Of a stretch of 37,556 bases of DNA, positions 35,601 to 37,556 are shown piece after piece. Source of the DNA: CAZQYB01 sp964582985. Its GTDB lineage: Bacteria; Planctomycetota; Phycisphaerae; Sedimentisphaerales; Anaerobacaceae. Under the pieces are notes generated by a model, which did not search any database, was not told the origin of the DNA, and saw only the letters and a list, made by a program, of their open reading frames with translations. The stretch covers positions 1-37,556 of the forward strand of contig CAZOUM010000027.1 in NCBI GenBank assembly GCA_964582985.1. The letters run 5' to 3'. Positions within the stretch are counted from its first letter, which is position 1, and each line of letters starts with the position of its first letter. Made by a program: the position numbers and the translations under genes.

Positions 35601-37556
35601 CAACATCATGGACCCCCAGAACCGAAACTAAGGTGTTGGCGTCGTACCAACCTTCAACGTAATAATTAGCATCGGGCGCCGCCCTCAGCGTAACAGTTGT
35701 GTCCTCAACGTAAGAATCCTCAAAAGTAGTTACCGGGTTGATGTTGGGATCTACCAGGAACAAGCCGTTGCCGTCGACCACCGTCACCTTCAGCGTGTAT
35801 ACAGGTCTATGCTCAAACTGGACGTTGACGTCCCGGTCCTCAACAACTGTCACATAGTTGTTCGGTTCAACAGAATTGTCGTCGTCAGTGCCATACCAGG
35901 CCTTCACTCGATAGTTCGCGTCCGGATACGCCATCAGCGACACCGGATTCTCACTGTAGCCCTCATAGACCTTTATCTCGCCGTTTGGATCGACCGTGCC
36001 GTTGCCATCAACTACGCTGACGGTCAGCAAGTGCCAGATGAGCCCTTCGCTGTAGTGATAACCCATATCTACGATGTTGACGTCGTTGACACCGTCCATT
36101 CTCGTCGTATATGTGTGCATACCAATGTTCGCGTCATTTGCCTCATCACTTCCGGCATTAATACACGGGCTGTCGAACGACTGTCCTGCATCGATATGAC
36201 TTAGATAGTAGCCGGCAACAAAGCATGGGTCTGCGTCGATATTGCCCGTGTTTGAATCCCAACTGTTGACGTCCCAGCTCCAGAAGTCATTGGGGTCATT
36301 CGGGTCCCAGCCTACGAGTACACAACCCGTTTCGACATGGATAGGCGGTGTGGCTGGTGGTGCTCCTTCAAGGCCAGCCTGCAACAGGCCACCGCCAAAC
36401 TCGCTAATCGAGCCGCCGTGTGACCCGACCCAGAAGTGCTCCAATGCGCCAAATCCTAGCGCCTCAACCTCGTGCTCAAAGGGAGCATGCCAGAAAACGT
36501 CCGCCAGAATACCATCCGTGGTGATTTTCAGAACGTAGTTACTGTACATATCAATCAAATAGAGATATCCGTTGACAAACTCCATTCCATCGTGGTGTTC
36601 GGACTCAGGATATCCGGTACGGTCCACCTCCGGAACCATCTCATCATAGGTAAAGGCAAGCTCCCACTCGCCGTCAGGCCCCTGTGCTCCTTCATACTTC
36701 CATACTTCTCTCGGAGCCTCATTGTAGCCCATCGACCCTGAGTACCAAGTATTGTTATCCGGATCATAAGCAAGCGACTGTGTCCAATGAAGCCCGTAAC
36801 GACCTCCCTCCTCCGGAGTCGGTGGAGCAATTGTGGAGTCATAGACATAGTTGCCAGCAGGTCCGTCCTCAACGAGATTCTCTGCGGCCGGATCAAACAC
36901 ATATTTTCGAATACCAAACCAGTAGGCCCCCAAATAAAGCTCGTTATTGGCGGCATCCACATAGAATTCGTTGTCATGGTCCAGGGTCACACCGAGGTCA
37001 AAAATTCTCTCAAGGGTGATTGTTCTTGGCGCGATATCTCCCGGTGCGTACGGGTTATTCGGGTGCGCGTGCGGATCGGCACCAGCCGGAATTGTCACGG
37101 TATAAATGTACGCCAGTGAATTATTATAGTGGATGATTCTGTCAATTCCATCACCGCCCACCCATCCGTCACTACCATAGGAGCCAGTACTCCAAGGACT
37201 GGGGTCATTCACTTCGCGATGGTTCGGCTCAAACGCCCAGTACACAAAGTAGTCCGGTGTATCCGGGCCCAACAGGCTCGGGTCAACCGGCTCAGCCGGA
37301 CCCACAACATTGACATCGCACGGATCCTGGTAGACTTGGATGTCACTGTAGGTAACTCTAACTATAGATGGCCACGGATGACATTCGGCACCACTGCCTA
37401 CCGCAATCTGAGAGCCACTGTCGCCAGTATTGCCCCAGATGATAGAGTCAATAACCTCGACATAGCTTTTGTACGAACACAACAGTCCACCGCCGTAGCC
37501 GTTCGTGACCGTATTGTCGGCAATCGTACAATTAGAGATTATTGCTTCGACAAACC
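14635..37556 (-). CDS. Giant modular extracellular protein of beta-helix/cargo repeats (5' end outside window)
   Basis: The minus strand is open without a stop from the right edge to TAA at 14637-14635: 7,639 complete codons, so the protein exceeds 7,600 residues. There is no real start in the window. The frame runs through the TTG at 37482, and the 24 codons upstream of it continue the same repeat (ISNCTIADN...GGGL). Seven right-handed beta-helix blocks and the tail of an eighth alternate with a cap ending 'VDMGYHYSEG' and one or two InlB-like 'VVDANG...' repeats. Cargo domains are inserted between helix and cap: propeller-like (three), choice-of-anchor L, NIDO and vWA. The C-terminus has a dockerin-like F-hand pair and fibronectin-III-like domains, ending 'PLWYSWKP', without a membrane anchor, LPXTG or PEP-CTERM. 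Linkers are rich in Asp-Pro-Asn. It is presumably secreted, with a role in adhesion or as a surface scaffold. Gene order and function are inferred from domains only. Confidence 0.93.
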   Translation of the reverse strand, partial: FVEAIISNCTIADNTVTNGYGGGLLCSYKSYVEVIDSIIWGNTGDSGSQIAVGSGAECHPWPSIVRVTYSDIQVYQDPCDVNVVGPAEPVDPSLLGPDTPDYFVYWAFEPNHREVNDPSPWSTGSYGSDGWVGGDGIDRIIHYNNSLAYIYTVTIPAGADPHAHPNNPYAPGDIAPRTITLERIFDLGVTLDHDNEFYVDAANNELYLGAYWFGIRKYVFDPAAENLVEDGPAGNYVYDSTIAPPTPEEGGRYGLHWTQSLAYDPDNNTWYSGSMGYNEAPREVWKYEGAQGPDGEWELAFTYDEMVPEVDRTGYPESEHHDGMEFVNGYLYLIDMYSNYVLKITTDGILADVFWHAPFEHEVEALGFGALEHFWVGSHGGSISEFGGGLLQAGLEGAPPATPPIHVETGCVLVGWDPNDPNDFWSWDVNSWDSNTGNIDADPCFVAGYYLSHIDAGQSFDSPCINAGSDEANDANIGMHTYTTRMDGVNDVNIVDMGYHYSEGLIWHLLTVSVVDGNGTVDPNGEIKVYEGYSENPVSLMAYPDANYRVKAWYGTDDDNSVEPNNYVTVVEDRDVNVQFEHRPVYTLKVTVVDGNGLFLVDPNINPVTTFEDSYVEDTTVTLRAAPDANYYVEGWYDANTLVSVLGVHDVVMDSNHTYTLRFRQPIKINVGQGPGHDHATIQAALADGSSGDDTIARSGDTIIVHEGTYQGDLNFGGREDVRLISTAPEDPDVAAKTIIDCQGSGRAFTFNHGEDTNTVVDGFTIINGGLNGEPGGAIYIDANSNPTLAHLIISNFSVSDADGGAIYIGPGSSPKLCAITINSCSVSSGDGGAIYADSNSSPTFKKLEISNCSASDGDGGAVYVGPDSTPTFIQCTITGCSASDGYGGAVYCGAGSSPELTDCEFSGNTAGHGGGGLYCSDDSTSTLDRCTLTNNEAGSGGGAYYALGCVSEVNECTFVGNRALLDAGGGIRYKGDSSITIVDCNISDNSAQHAGALCFDSNCSGAVTNSLMLGNDANMYGGAVYVTDCDLLVADCNISYNTALYGAGLYCVDSPLVTIANCDIKHNEAVGIKIYYEYYLPDPNDPNWPLDPNDPNAQVLPPIQVFPDDPNFNPNDPNLITLTIEDRTAIARGGGIYSWSGPSLIQDCEIIGNSAGTSGGGIYFAYGEYYLTTLKNCLLAYNSAIRDGGGVSSNWGNWLLISNCTIADNTVPGIGGGLYASYESNVEVVNSIIWRNIGAAGAQIAAGSGADCQSYAAAVDVTYSTVGPYFEPVDPNDPNQVGLISPIGFAPVLTVTTPVDAETLVENILGTGISASNISFTGDPNAAGTFVGGIAAGIGMEAGIILTSGHASTAPGADPCQPGVNSQDGATGNNGQPGDDDLAELIPGYSVHDAVVLEFDFVSEGGDLFFSYVFASEEYNEYANTSFNDVFGFFLDGKNIALIPGTQTPVSINNVNGGNPFGQDASYPELFNNNDPSDLEGDEPGYAFEYDGFLNVFTAEALNVGPGVHHIKLAIADAGDSILDSAVFFQYGSFSDVRPFYPPIFVEGDATLVGWQPDEPNNPWSWTPESWDANNFNLGEDPNFVHGYYLSHIDTDQEVNSPCIDAGTGLAKDVFTGAGTYTTRIDGANDIPDSNVDMGYHYGEGVALYELTITLTDANGTFTVDPDYFKSYDSNTNTYTYTNFVGHVSTLTALPDANYYVEAWYEPNGAAASISKVFDVVMDSNRAYTLEFKPRRTTLVTGGGPALRDAVEAAGHGDIIVVEKGYTYDGDIDLQGKEIAIVSILPVNPDLVETAIIDCGGSTRAFIFDSGEGPGTVIEGFTIINGSLSGTSGGAIYIGFGSSPTLADLIIRNCSVVNGSGGAIYVGSNSGASLNNIVIENCSASGNGGGVYISSNSNPTLKYCKIINCSASMGSGGGVYCGTASSPEFTGCTFSDNYARYSGGGLHCAHEGAVTLNECTFSRNTADSGGGAYCGINCVSDVNGCTFSGNSATEDYGGGILYGVGNVMTVNDCNFANNSAIFGGGLYCEPNCTGTITNSLLVGNDADEDGGAIYITDSNIVVSECDILSNTAPHGAGLYCLYSPESSIVGCNIRHNEALRVVVSYEYFYPDPNDANLPDLDNPVDTSDPNFDPNDPNYTSVQHRDDTGPAQGGGIFSFAGPQLIKDCQISYNTATTSGGAVYLAGDDDFESGVAVELKNCLITKNQAGRDGAGISCNWFIEAIISNCTIANNRLIGLLSYGGGLYCSFESDVLVTDSIIWGNSSVKGSQLAVGSGARSYEWPSTLTVEHSVVDTRIAEPSQPVNPDALPVIREGFDAYSLAANDDLYTDLVDIGFIINYYGTITSSLYVNNNGNVTFDAPMGTYTPFGLTGEIGTSIIAPFFADVDTRPEGSPLVTYGTGLVDGHLAFGVNWLNVGYYSYHMDKLCSFQLILIDRSDRAPGDFDIEFNYEKIEWETGDASMGVNGFGGESARAGFSNGTGRPGTFMELEGSGVHGAFLDSSETGLIYLSRDSSIPGRLIFAVESGLIRISAGDPIHVEDGCTLIGWDPNEPNCPWELGTTNICGDPCFVGGYYLSHIAAGQLFDSPAIDAGSADANDPSILLHTYTTRIDGVPDDYDPCDPNDDPNSAIVDIGYHYSEGATQHELIVTVVDANGEPVDPNSARGYVDPNSGWYYEGTELTLRAIPEPNYYVRAWYDANGTAISIKRTLDVVMDSNQTFGIEFKPANYTEVSGGGDALQQAVEDAENGDVLIVSEGIYDGNIVLEGKEIRLFSFNHDDPNIVPWTVIDCRGSGRAFIFNGGEDANTVISGFRIVNGSLAGEGGAAIFVGAGASPYIANMIISDCGTSDGRGGAIYIGAGASPTFVNVTINNCSVYSSDGGAVYVSFYASPEFRDCTFTDCTVSRGSGGAVYCGMSSSTVFTNCTFADNYVSSERGTPVDPNFIVTYAGGDGGAICCALDAEIELTDCTFSGNAADFLGGGVLCNVGNVITVAGCDFTNNSANYGGALYLGSGCEGTITDTTLTSNEADEDGGGIYFTECDDFLVVDCSILRNRAARGAGLYGSYSPMAEVINCTIQYNEARRIIRSYYPPDPNDPNLPDLDNPVDTTDPNFNPGDPNYIVVEDGTGIARGGGIFSFAGPGLIADCQITDNTATTCGGGLYLSSDDDVELAVRSELKNCLITDNTAGRDGAGVSCNWFVDVLISNCTIADNKLTIVPSFGGGLYCSYKSIVEVIDSIIWGNVGSHGSQVAVGSGNPAVPLLSVVSITHSDIQVYQDPCEANDVGPIGPIGGGDPDNPDYFIYSRFDTGLDYRTDEGDNYGPLGVGSYVGSDGIDRVIYYGWSYDDPNGTTYSLNAHIYRVTIPAGADPHAHPNNPYSPGPIAPRTFTAERSFPLGSEFTFSDHSAFCVDVENNVLYLGPDPSILKYVFDPNAANPVAGGPAGNYVFDSVVGPQPGELTQTMTWDPNNNVFYAGTHDPVQILKYDAAQGPAGIWELAFEYTPVTAGSHHDGLAFANGNLFIVDMVCDWVLEYTPDGEFVGIYYHEPIGGGGEIESMGYGALGHFWAGSFSPIITEFGGGEMQQGVLEIPVGPPIRVEEGCILYGWEPNDPYDFWTWDVNSWTDDTNNIDEDPAFVGGYYLSHYDTGQDANSPCVDRGSGDANDPNIAMDMYTTSMDGANDTDLVDMGYHYSEGLIRYDLTIIVVDSNGGTVEANAPRWVTFDPNTNTYSYYAGTVVTLIADPCEAYRVMQWTGTENTPAWNTNENTVTVTSDTTVTVAFEPIPIRQLHLSVVGGPGMVEPNYPAPLFADANAGIYDYYDLTEVQLIATPLDPNYEVKFWTGTDDDLTREPNKIVTMNEPNEYVTVEFGLKGLNDIYIEREPNTFYVTIQSAIDAAIYEGDVVIVCDGTYTGPGNRDLQFRGVPVTVRSKDGSDNCIIYCGGGGYGGGPGTEPHRGFIFDGGEDPNYIVDGFTITDGYADFGGALFYDGNSSPWVENCLITGNHATDGGGGVYLRNTSGGADADDPNAVAPMITNCKIINNYSYGDGGGIYLTNAFVRITNCQISNNWAGGFGGGVYAEAGSAPEIINCLITQNTSTEIGGAIYLYESPATIRFCTIVYNYGLEYPTEEFPGPGPKGGIAARDSSPVINHCIIGLNGGLWGYWGSPWYYGDDLYNCSATYSCIENGDEGEGNISLNPLFTAGGLGPFYLSQMTAGQAQTSPCVDAGGEYALNDLLDDPNYNLGEITTNIKNYPDSGPADMGYHYPFYDGPPVMYTLTISIDGSNGIVQFEYHDPNYVTIIGEVNSVTSPVDVNLIPGTMVTLLAQPDANCRVLYWLGTDDDTSFANYNTATMYSHRVVNVAFEPVWPRTLHVGGTHAYTSIQTAINDARDGDTIVIATGEYPGTGYTVVGKNITIVGNPDDPNSVVINCADENRGGFHLIGTPGGTCVLNGVTIANINTYVMDAIDPEEPGQRGFDGGDNMSYVNMDTYGGAFTGTGYVGSSAAITVVGNHVVANCIVRNCSVTGGNASGGNAGGEERQPGGAGGNGGSAGGAGIYIGEIFYYEYVADPYSPFGYKMFRWGCTPTIINCLIENCSAFGADGGDGGGGAQYARGGSGGMAGQALGAGIFCDAGTKPTFINCTVRNCQGTGGNGGDGGDGGEYGAGGYGGLTDHDPNQDDPAKFSARGGAVYCAVLSEPNFVGCNFVDNVTEGSISGLGGFSWSGVQEQPRRNYNIPSFGAAVHCGSGCKATFEGCRVEGNRATYHGSQPTGYGGGICLEGSRTSLDPNDIYMYGRYMDAYDYGYYEFGPVEATLADCNFVDNSASIGGAIYWTTAEVGMMDCSFFDNTAYVGGGLFSIDSVADISRCVVQGNIVSGEASLVGPNEPNDANVPVVIYGAGGGFYVFTTDANIFDCVFMENRATGSGGGLYLGGHPASTTNLGYLATPELTNCLIANNISGKNGGGISCDRLVEAAISNCTIADNELTEVPSYGGGLYCTYGSTVDVINSIIWGNIGAYGSQVAIEDEPFYPIPSTVSITNSDIQIYQDPCEANDVGPIGPIGGGDPNNPDYFIYAVFDTNLSGTFGPDGWVGSDGTDRIIYVSGSTAYIHTVTIPEGTSADTHPNNPYDTGPMEPRTFTLERTFALGDYSFGHSAEFYVDAENNEIYVKSSSTGILKFVFDPAAANPVAGGPAGNYVFDSTIAPSFEAGSMGPQTLAYDEENDIWYSCTDRFEMYRYDGSWGPDGTWEWIFTYPEKTGASHHDGMEFFDGYLWIGDQLGDWILQYTPDGVLVNEFYHEALPYDLEGMGFGALNHFWIGSFAGFITEFGGGVLQQVLGGEIPVGPPIYVDETCWLYGWEPNDANDFYSWDVNSWNPDTNNIDLDPLFVAGYYLSWWDAGQDANSPCVDAGSGLASDFGLDVYTTRTDGIGDDNEVDLGYHYEHGIAWYLLTINVVDANGDPIPDPNLVYGTVAPSEPRPISYIWFLNTYVFYADTQVTLVADPCDGYRVKAWSGAENEPAFDANQNTVIMTEHKTVTVEFEPIPEYELTVNVVDGNGFFSVDPNTDLIDNFVGYYLEGETVTFRAEPNLGYYVDGWYDANDGALLSVLTVYDVVIDSDQTIGLEFKLPEPISVGQGVGYDHTTIQAAVGAARSGDKIVVYPGTYDGDINLDGKEDVKLVSALPEDPCFVAAVIIDCGGSSRAFTFNHGEDANTLINGFTIINASSLEGPGGAIYIDADCSPTLANLIISDCSAATDGGAIYVGPGSSPSLRKVMISNCSVTNADGGAVYVSSNGQPDFIGCTITNCSAFGGYGGAVYCATGSWPLFIDCTFAENAAGYDGGGIYYAQDGNSTINGCTFTGNTAGYAGGGIAYDVRCISEVNGCTFTHNTATEDGGGAILYSSDNLILVIDSNFADNAANYGGALYFDPNCLGTIAHTVLVENDANGNGGAIFLDRDNYVDFNDCDISYNTAACGGGLYCFRSPESRIIRCEIKHNNASGGVTVWFEYFERDPNDPNFPLDPLNPIDTSDPNFDPNDPDYIRNRYEAHSDIAEGGGIYSWVGPRLIKDTEICYNTARMSGGGLYLASDEDPGTTIGPELNNCLIANNEAGRDGGGISCNWWLEAIISNCTIVNNEIIGGLGLGYGGGLYCSHKSYVEVINSIIWGNVSTYEGSQIAVGSGDWAAPFTSIVKISYSDIEPEPEPNEISELTALDIVFCIDTTGSMGGDIDAMKDAATGITGLIAASVPDFRIAVVDYKDFNESPYGGSDNYPYRDDSVFTTDTGAVVAAIDTLTASGGADGPESVLAVLMHCINHNALETVLDANLYGADPDHIGPGDWRAGGHVSRAIILMGDAPSHRPPHDPAEPFTGYTIDDVITAATESPTPIRIFTIPVRGWEETVEDFTALAEGTGGVMLEAAGSSEVVEAMMTAIGLITRIAPMIYVEDDCTLQWWDADSNSWDAGSHNIEDDPCFVNVVEGPNFVPGYYLSHVATGQAIDSNCIDAGDPNIVLDPNLYTTRTDGIGDANIVDIGYHYLIASMPRLTVIVVDANGDPVDPGLAHGYVDPNNRLYPRDAIVELVAHIDYGYRVKEWWGTDDDSSTEPNNTVTMTSDKTVTVEFEESPRHWLSTKVVAGIGTIEPPSGEYPEDVIPLMAYPGPGYRVRAWLGTADDLSVDPNNSVMLDSDKTVAVAFEEPQTIEVSILDEPNGIQDAVDAARSRDTIIVGAGRYTTGGIDLRGKDITITSTNPDDNDVVAATIIDCQQGGRAFIFNSGEGADTVVRSFTIVNANITGENGGAIYVGSNSSPTIKNLVISNCSAVADANGGGGYGGAIYVTDDSEPNFVNCVITNCLAEGGGGAYCDSNSSPTFWHCTFSENSAGFGGGMLCDSLRLITIADCNFSENTAPIGAGLYGEPNSVVAVTDSILIENVADNEGGAMYWIEATMSIMDSDITHNSAQYGGGLYCIYSPETTIIGCTVRYNQAPYDVLDPNDPNDPNALLVGQGGGIYCVATAALIRDCVITRNIANTSGGGLYLTGRSDTPLIPEIVNCLITSNLAGRDGAGISVNWNADPLIANCTIVSNAAPGLFGDSGTGLGGGFYCAYDSNSAIVDSILWNNYAPKGNEIAVGSGFLFDPIPSTLTVTYSDVKGGRSGAQVDDYCKLWGWYPEDAHYPSNIDTNPLFVTALLGDYYLSQTDAGQLQNSPCVDAGSDLAVNLDLVVNYKKIMYTTRTDEVVDIGTVDMGYHYTAATVERCRFCDLVYDGVIDFNDLEQFLLSWLRDDCSIGNGWCDGADFTFDGDVNFPDYALFAQCWFVADDEAPEPDPSQWKIEPYPSSETSIAMSAKPAFDAWGWDVKYYFECITDANFSSGWQSGTSNEATGLTQGAEYCFKVRARDGVGWIPDGTGEPGNKTDWSEIRCAVAGGGPDITEPQPPPVILTFEAISPNSITVTASISYDGSGVEYQFRRDSVVLSSWLDEPNWTDAGLVPDTQYCYEVRARDESPLQNTTGWSPVLCATTAPPEDWIKPEPNPAEWDPAADPCGEPHQIWGGGGDFDYWAEMTAMTATDASGVEYKFICDDSDFSSGGPSDQLYGEGVEWRNVDNVAGDPRVYRVKIGGAMVGVSFKVLVRDRSPNHNTTDPMPLWYSWKP
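14638..15639 (-). other. Giant protein: C-terminal fibronectin-III-like domains
   Basis: Two clear and one more divergent beta-sandwich units. Hallmarks are 'GLTQGAEYCFKVRARDGVG' with 'TDWSEIRCAV', and 'GLVPDTQYCYEVRARDESP' with 'TGWSPVLCAT'. The last unit has 'VYRVKIGG' and 'VSFKVLVRDRSPN' and ends 'PLWYSWKP'. Each begins with a 'D..(A/E)P.P.P' linker. Confidence 0.72.
15640..15835 (-). other. Giant protein: dockerin-like F-hand pair
   Basis: 'CDLVYDGVIDFNDLEQFLLSW' and 'CDGADFTFDGDVNFPDYALF' are two calcium-binding-type loops spaced as in the tails of the subtilase-like and C10 proteins. Here the pair is not at the C-terminus but precedes about 330 residues of fibronectin-III-like sequence. 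Confidence 0.8.
16140..17490 (-). other. Giant protein: beta-helix block H7 without cargo
   Basis: It opens 'DEPNGIQDAVDAARSRDTIIV', with coils 'GGAIYVGSNSSPTIKN', 'NCLAEGGGGAYC' and 'HCTFSENSAGFGGGMLC'. It closes 'SILWNN...NEIAVGSG...VTYSDVKGG' and leads directly into the last cap. The pure (ATTCGGGTC)3 tract lies here. Confidence 0.86.
16591..16617. repeat. Three perfect ATTCGGGTC units coding Asp-Pro-Asn
   Basis: A 9-bp unit repeated three times without change; on the coding strand it reads GACCCGAAT, Asp-Pro-Asn. Shorter or degenerate runs of the same unit occur near 19475-19545, 28205-28290, 31140-31220 and 34195-34315, always in helix loops. Confidence 0.85.
18265..18955 (-). other. 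Giant protein: von Willebrand factor A cargo domain
   Basis: 'ALDIVFCIDTTGSMGGDIDAM' carries the DxTxS metal-ion-dependent adhesion site. It is followed by 'FRIAVVDYKDF', 'GGADGPESVLAVLM' and 'RAIILMGDAPSH' (the third metal-site Asp). About 230 residues, a complete vWA fold with an intact metal site, suggesting protein or ligand binding by this arm. Confidence 0.9.
18985..20690 (-). other. Giant protein: beta-helix block H6
   Basis: It opens 'ISVGQGVGYDHTTIQAAVGA', much like H1. It has coils with 'GGAIYIDADCSPTL', 'NCSAFGGYGGAVYC' and 'GCTFTGNTAGYAGGGIAY', and an Asp-Pro-Asn loop at 19450-19550. It closes 'SIIWGN...SQIAVGSG...ISYSDIEPEPEP'. Confidence 0.88.
21545..22365 (-). other. Giant protein: propeller-like cargo domain 3
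   Basis: The third copy: 'GWVGSDGTDRIIYVSG', 'AHIHTVTIPEG'-like opening strands, 'DIWYSCTDRFEMYRYD', 'HHDGMEFFDGYLWIGDQ' and 'ITEFGGGVLQQ'. It keeps the order of motifs seen in copies 1 and 2 but differs in loops. Confidence 0.6.
22440..24465 (-). other. Giant protein: long beta-helix block H5 with glycine-rich insertions
   Basis: About 675 residues beginning 'GGTHAYTSIQTAINDARDGDTIVI'. Loops at about 23560-24010 are very Gly-rich (GGNAGGEERQPGGAGGNGG, GGDGGGGAQYARGGSGG, GGNGGDGGDGGEYGAGGYGG). It closes 'SIIWGN...SQVAIED...ITNSDIQIYQDPC'. Confidence 0.87.
25020..25950 (-). other. Giant protein: short beta-helix block H4 without cargo
   Basis: About 310 residues: 'FYVTIQSAIDAAIYEGDVVIV', a Gly-rich turn (CGGGGYGGGPG), coils with 'GGALFYDGNSSPWVENC' and 'GGIYLTNAFVRITNCQIS', then 'NCSATYSCIENG'. 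It passes straight into a cap (ending 'MGYHYPFY') with no inserted domain and lacks the 'SIIWGN' closing coil. Confidence 0.82.
26800..27670 (-). other. Giant protein: propeller-like cargo domain 2
   Basis: The same domain as at 36380-37260, with 'YVGSDGIDRVIYYG', 'TIPAGADPHAHPNNPYSPG', 'FYAGTHDP', 'HHDGLAFANGNLFIVDM' and 'ITEFGGGEMQQG'. Its entry segment 'QDPCEANDVGPIGPIGGG' is identical to that of propeller 3. Confidence 0.6.
27740..29375 (-). other. Giant protein: beta-helix block H3
   Basis: It opens 'GGGDALQQAVEDAENGDVLIV' and contains coils such as 'GGAIYIGAGASPTF', 'DCTFTDCTV' and 'GGGIYFTECDDFLVVDC'. It closes 'SIIWGN...SQVAVGSG...ITHSDIQVYQDPC'. An Asp-Pro-Asn linker is at 28200-28290. 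Confidence 0.88.
29985..30640 (-). other. Giant protein: nidogen-like (NIDO) cargo domain
   Basis: 'IGFIINYYGTITSSLYVNNN' with 'GNVTFD', 'IIAPFFADVDTRPEG', 'FQLILIDRSD', 'FDIEFNYEKIEWETGDAS' and 'GGESARAGFSNGTG' are the hallmarks of NIDO domains, otherwise known from extracellular-matrix and adhesion proteins. It sits at the same junction as the other cargo. Confidence 0.88.
30700..32340 (-). other. Giant protein: beta-helix block H2
   Basis: It starts 'GGGPALRDAVEAAGHGDIIVV', followed by coils such as 'GGAIYIGFGSSP', 'NCSASGNGGGVY' and 'ECTFSRNTADSGGGAYC'. An Asp-Pro-Asn loop lies at 31140-31230. It closes with 'SIIWGN...SQLAVGSG'. Confidence 0.88.
32945..33690 (-). other. Giant protein: choice-of-anchor L cargo domain
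   Basis: The segment beginning 'TPVDAETLVENILGTGISAS', with 'GGIAAGIGMEAGIILTSG', 'FDFVSEGGDLFFSYVFASEEY', 'NDVFGFFLDGKNIALIPG' and 'HHIKLAIADAGDSILDSAVF', matches the choice-of-anchor L domain. That domain is usually found on secreted proteins with various sorting tails. It replaces the propeller at this junction. Confidence 0.85.
33760..35560 (-). other. Giant protein: beta-helix block H1
   Basis: About 600 residues of right-handed beta-helix. It starts with 'INVGQGPGHDHATIQAAL' and 'SGDTIIVHEGTYQG', and continues with coils carrying 'GGAIYIGPGSSP', 'NCSASDGDGGAVY' and 'DCEFSGNTAGHGGGGLYC'. It ends 'SIIWRN...AQIAAGSG...VTYST'. An Asp-Pro-Asn-rich loop (34190-34320) projects from one coil. 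Confidence 0.88.
36380..37260 (-). other. Giant protein: propeller-like cargo domain 1
   Basis: A domain of about 290 residues with repeated four-strand-like motifs: 'SDGWVGGDGIDRIIHY', 'NELYLGAYW', 'NNTWYSG', 'HHDGMEFVNGYLYLIDM' and 'LKITTDGILADVF', closed by 'ISEFGGG'. The pattern resembles SMP-30/NHL-type beta-propellers, but the family is not certain. A 'TIPAGADPHAHPNNPY' segment recurs in the other two copies. Confidence 0.6.
37340..37556 (-). other. Giant protein: last coils of beta-helix block H0
   Basis: Only the C-terminal coils are inside the window: 'ISNCTIADN', 'GGGL', 'VIDSIIWGN', 'SQIAVGSG', then 'VTYSDIQVYQDPC'. The same series closes most other helix blocks, so at least one full module lies to the right of the window. 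Confidence 0.85.

Larger units (their letters stand above)
15836..36370 (-). repeat. Giant protein: eight cap segments and InlB-like stalk repeats
   Basis: After each helix or cargo comes a cap whose consensus runs 'DP.FV.GYYLSH..AGQ..SPC.DAGS', then 'YTTR.DG' and 'VDMGYHYSEG'. The GYHY sites are near 36055, 32625, 29650, 26500, 24785, 21255, 17980 and 15850. Seven caps are followed by one or two InlB/Flg_new-like repeats with 'VVDANG..VDP', 'YRVKAW.GTDDD..VEPN' and 'TVTVEFEP': two copies at about 35570-36040, 25950-26480, 20690-21240 and 17490-17960, and one at 32350-32610, 29370-29630 and 24480-24770. The last cap has none. Confidence 0.8.

Noticed and set aside
14627..37119. Many plus-strand open frames of 60-220 codons opposite the giant gene
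   Set aside because: They have no family motifs, no consistent ribosome-binding sites, and repeat wherever the opposite-strand beta-helix repeats. They are complements of the giant gene's biased codons.
37480..37482. TTG as the start of the giant gene
   Set aside because: No ribosome-binding site, and the frame continues upstream with the same helix repeat to the window edge.
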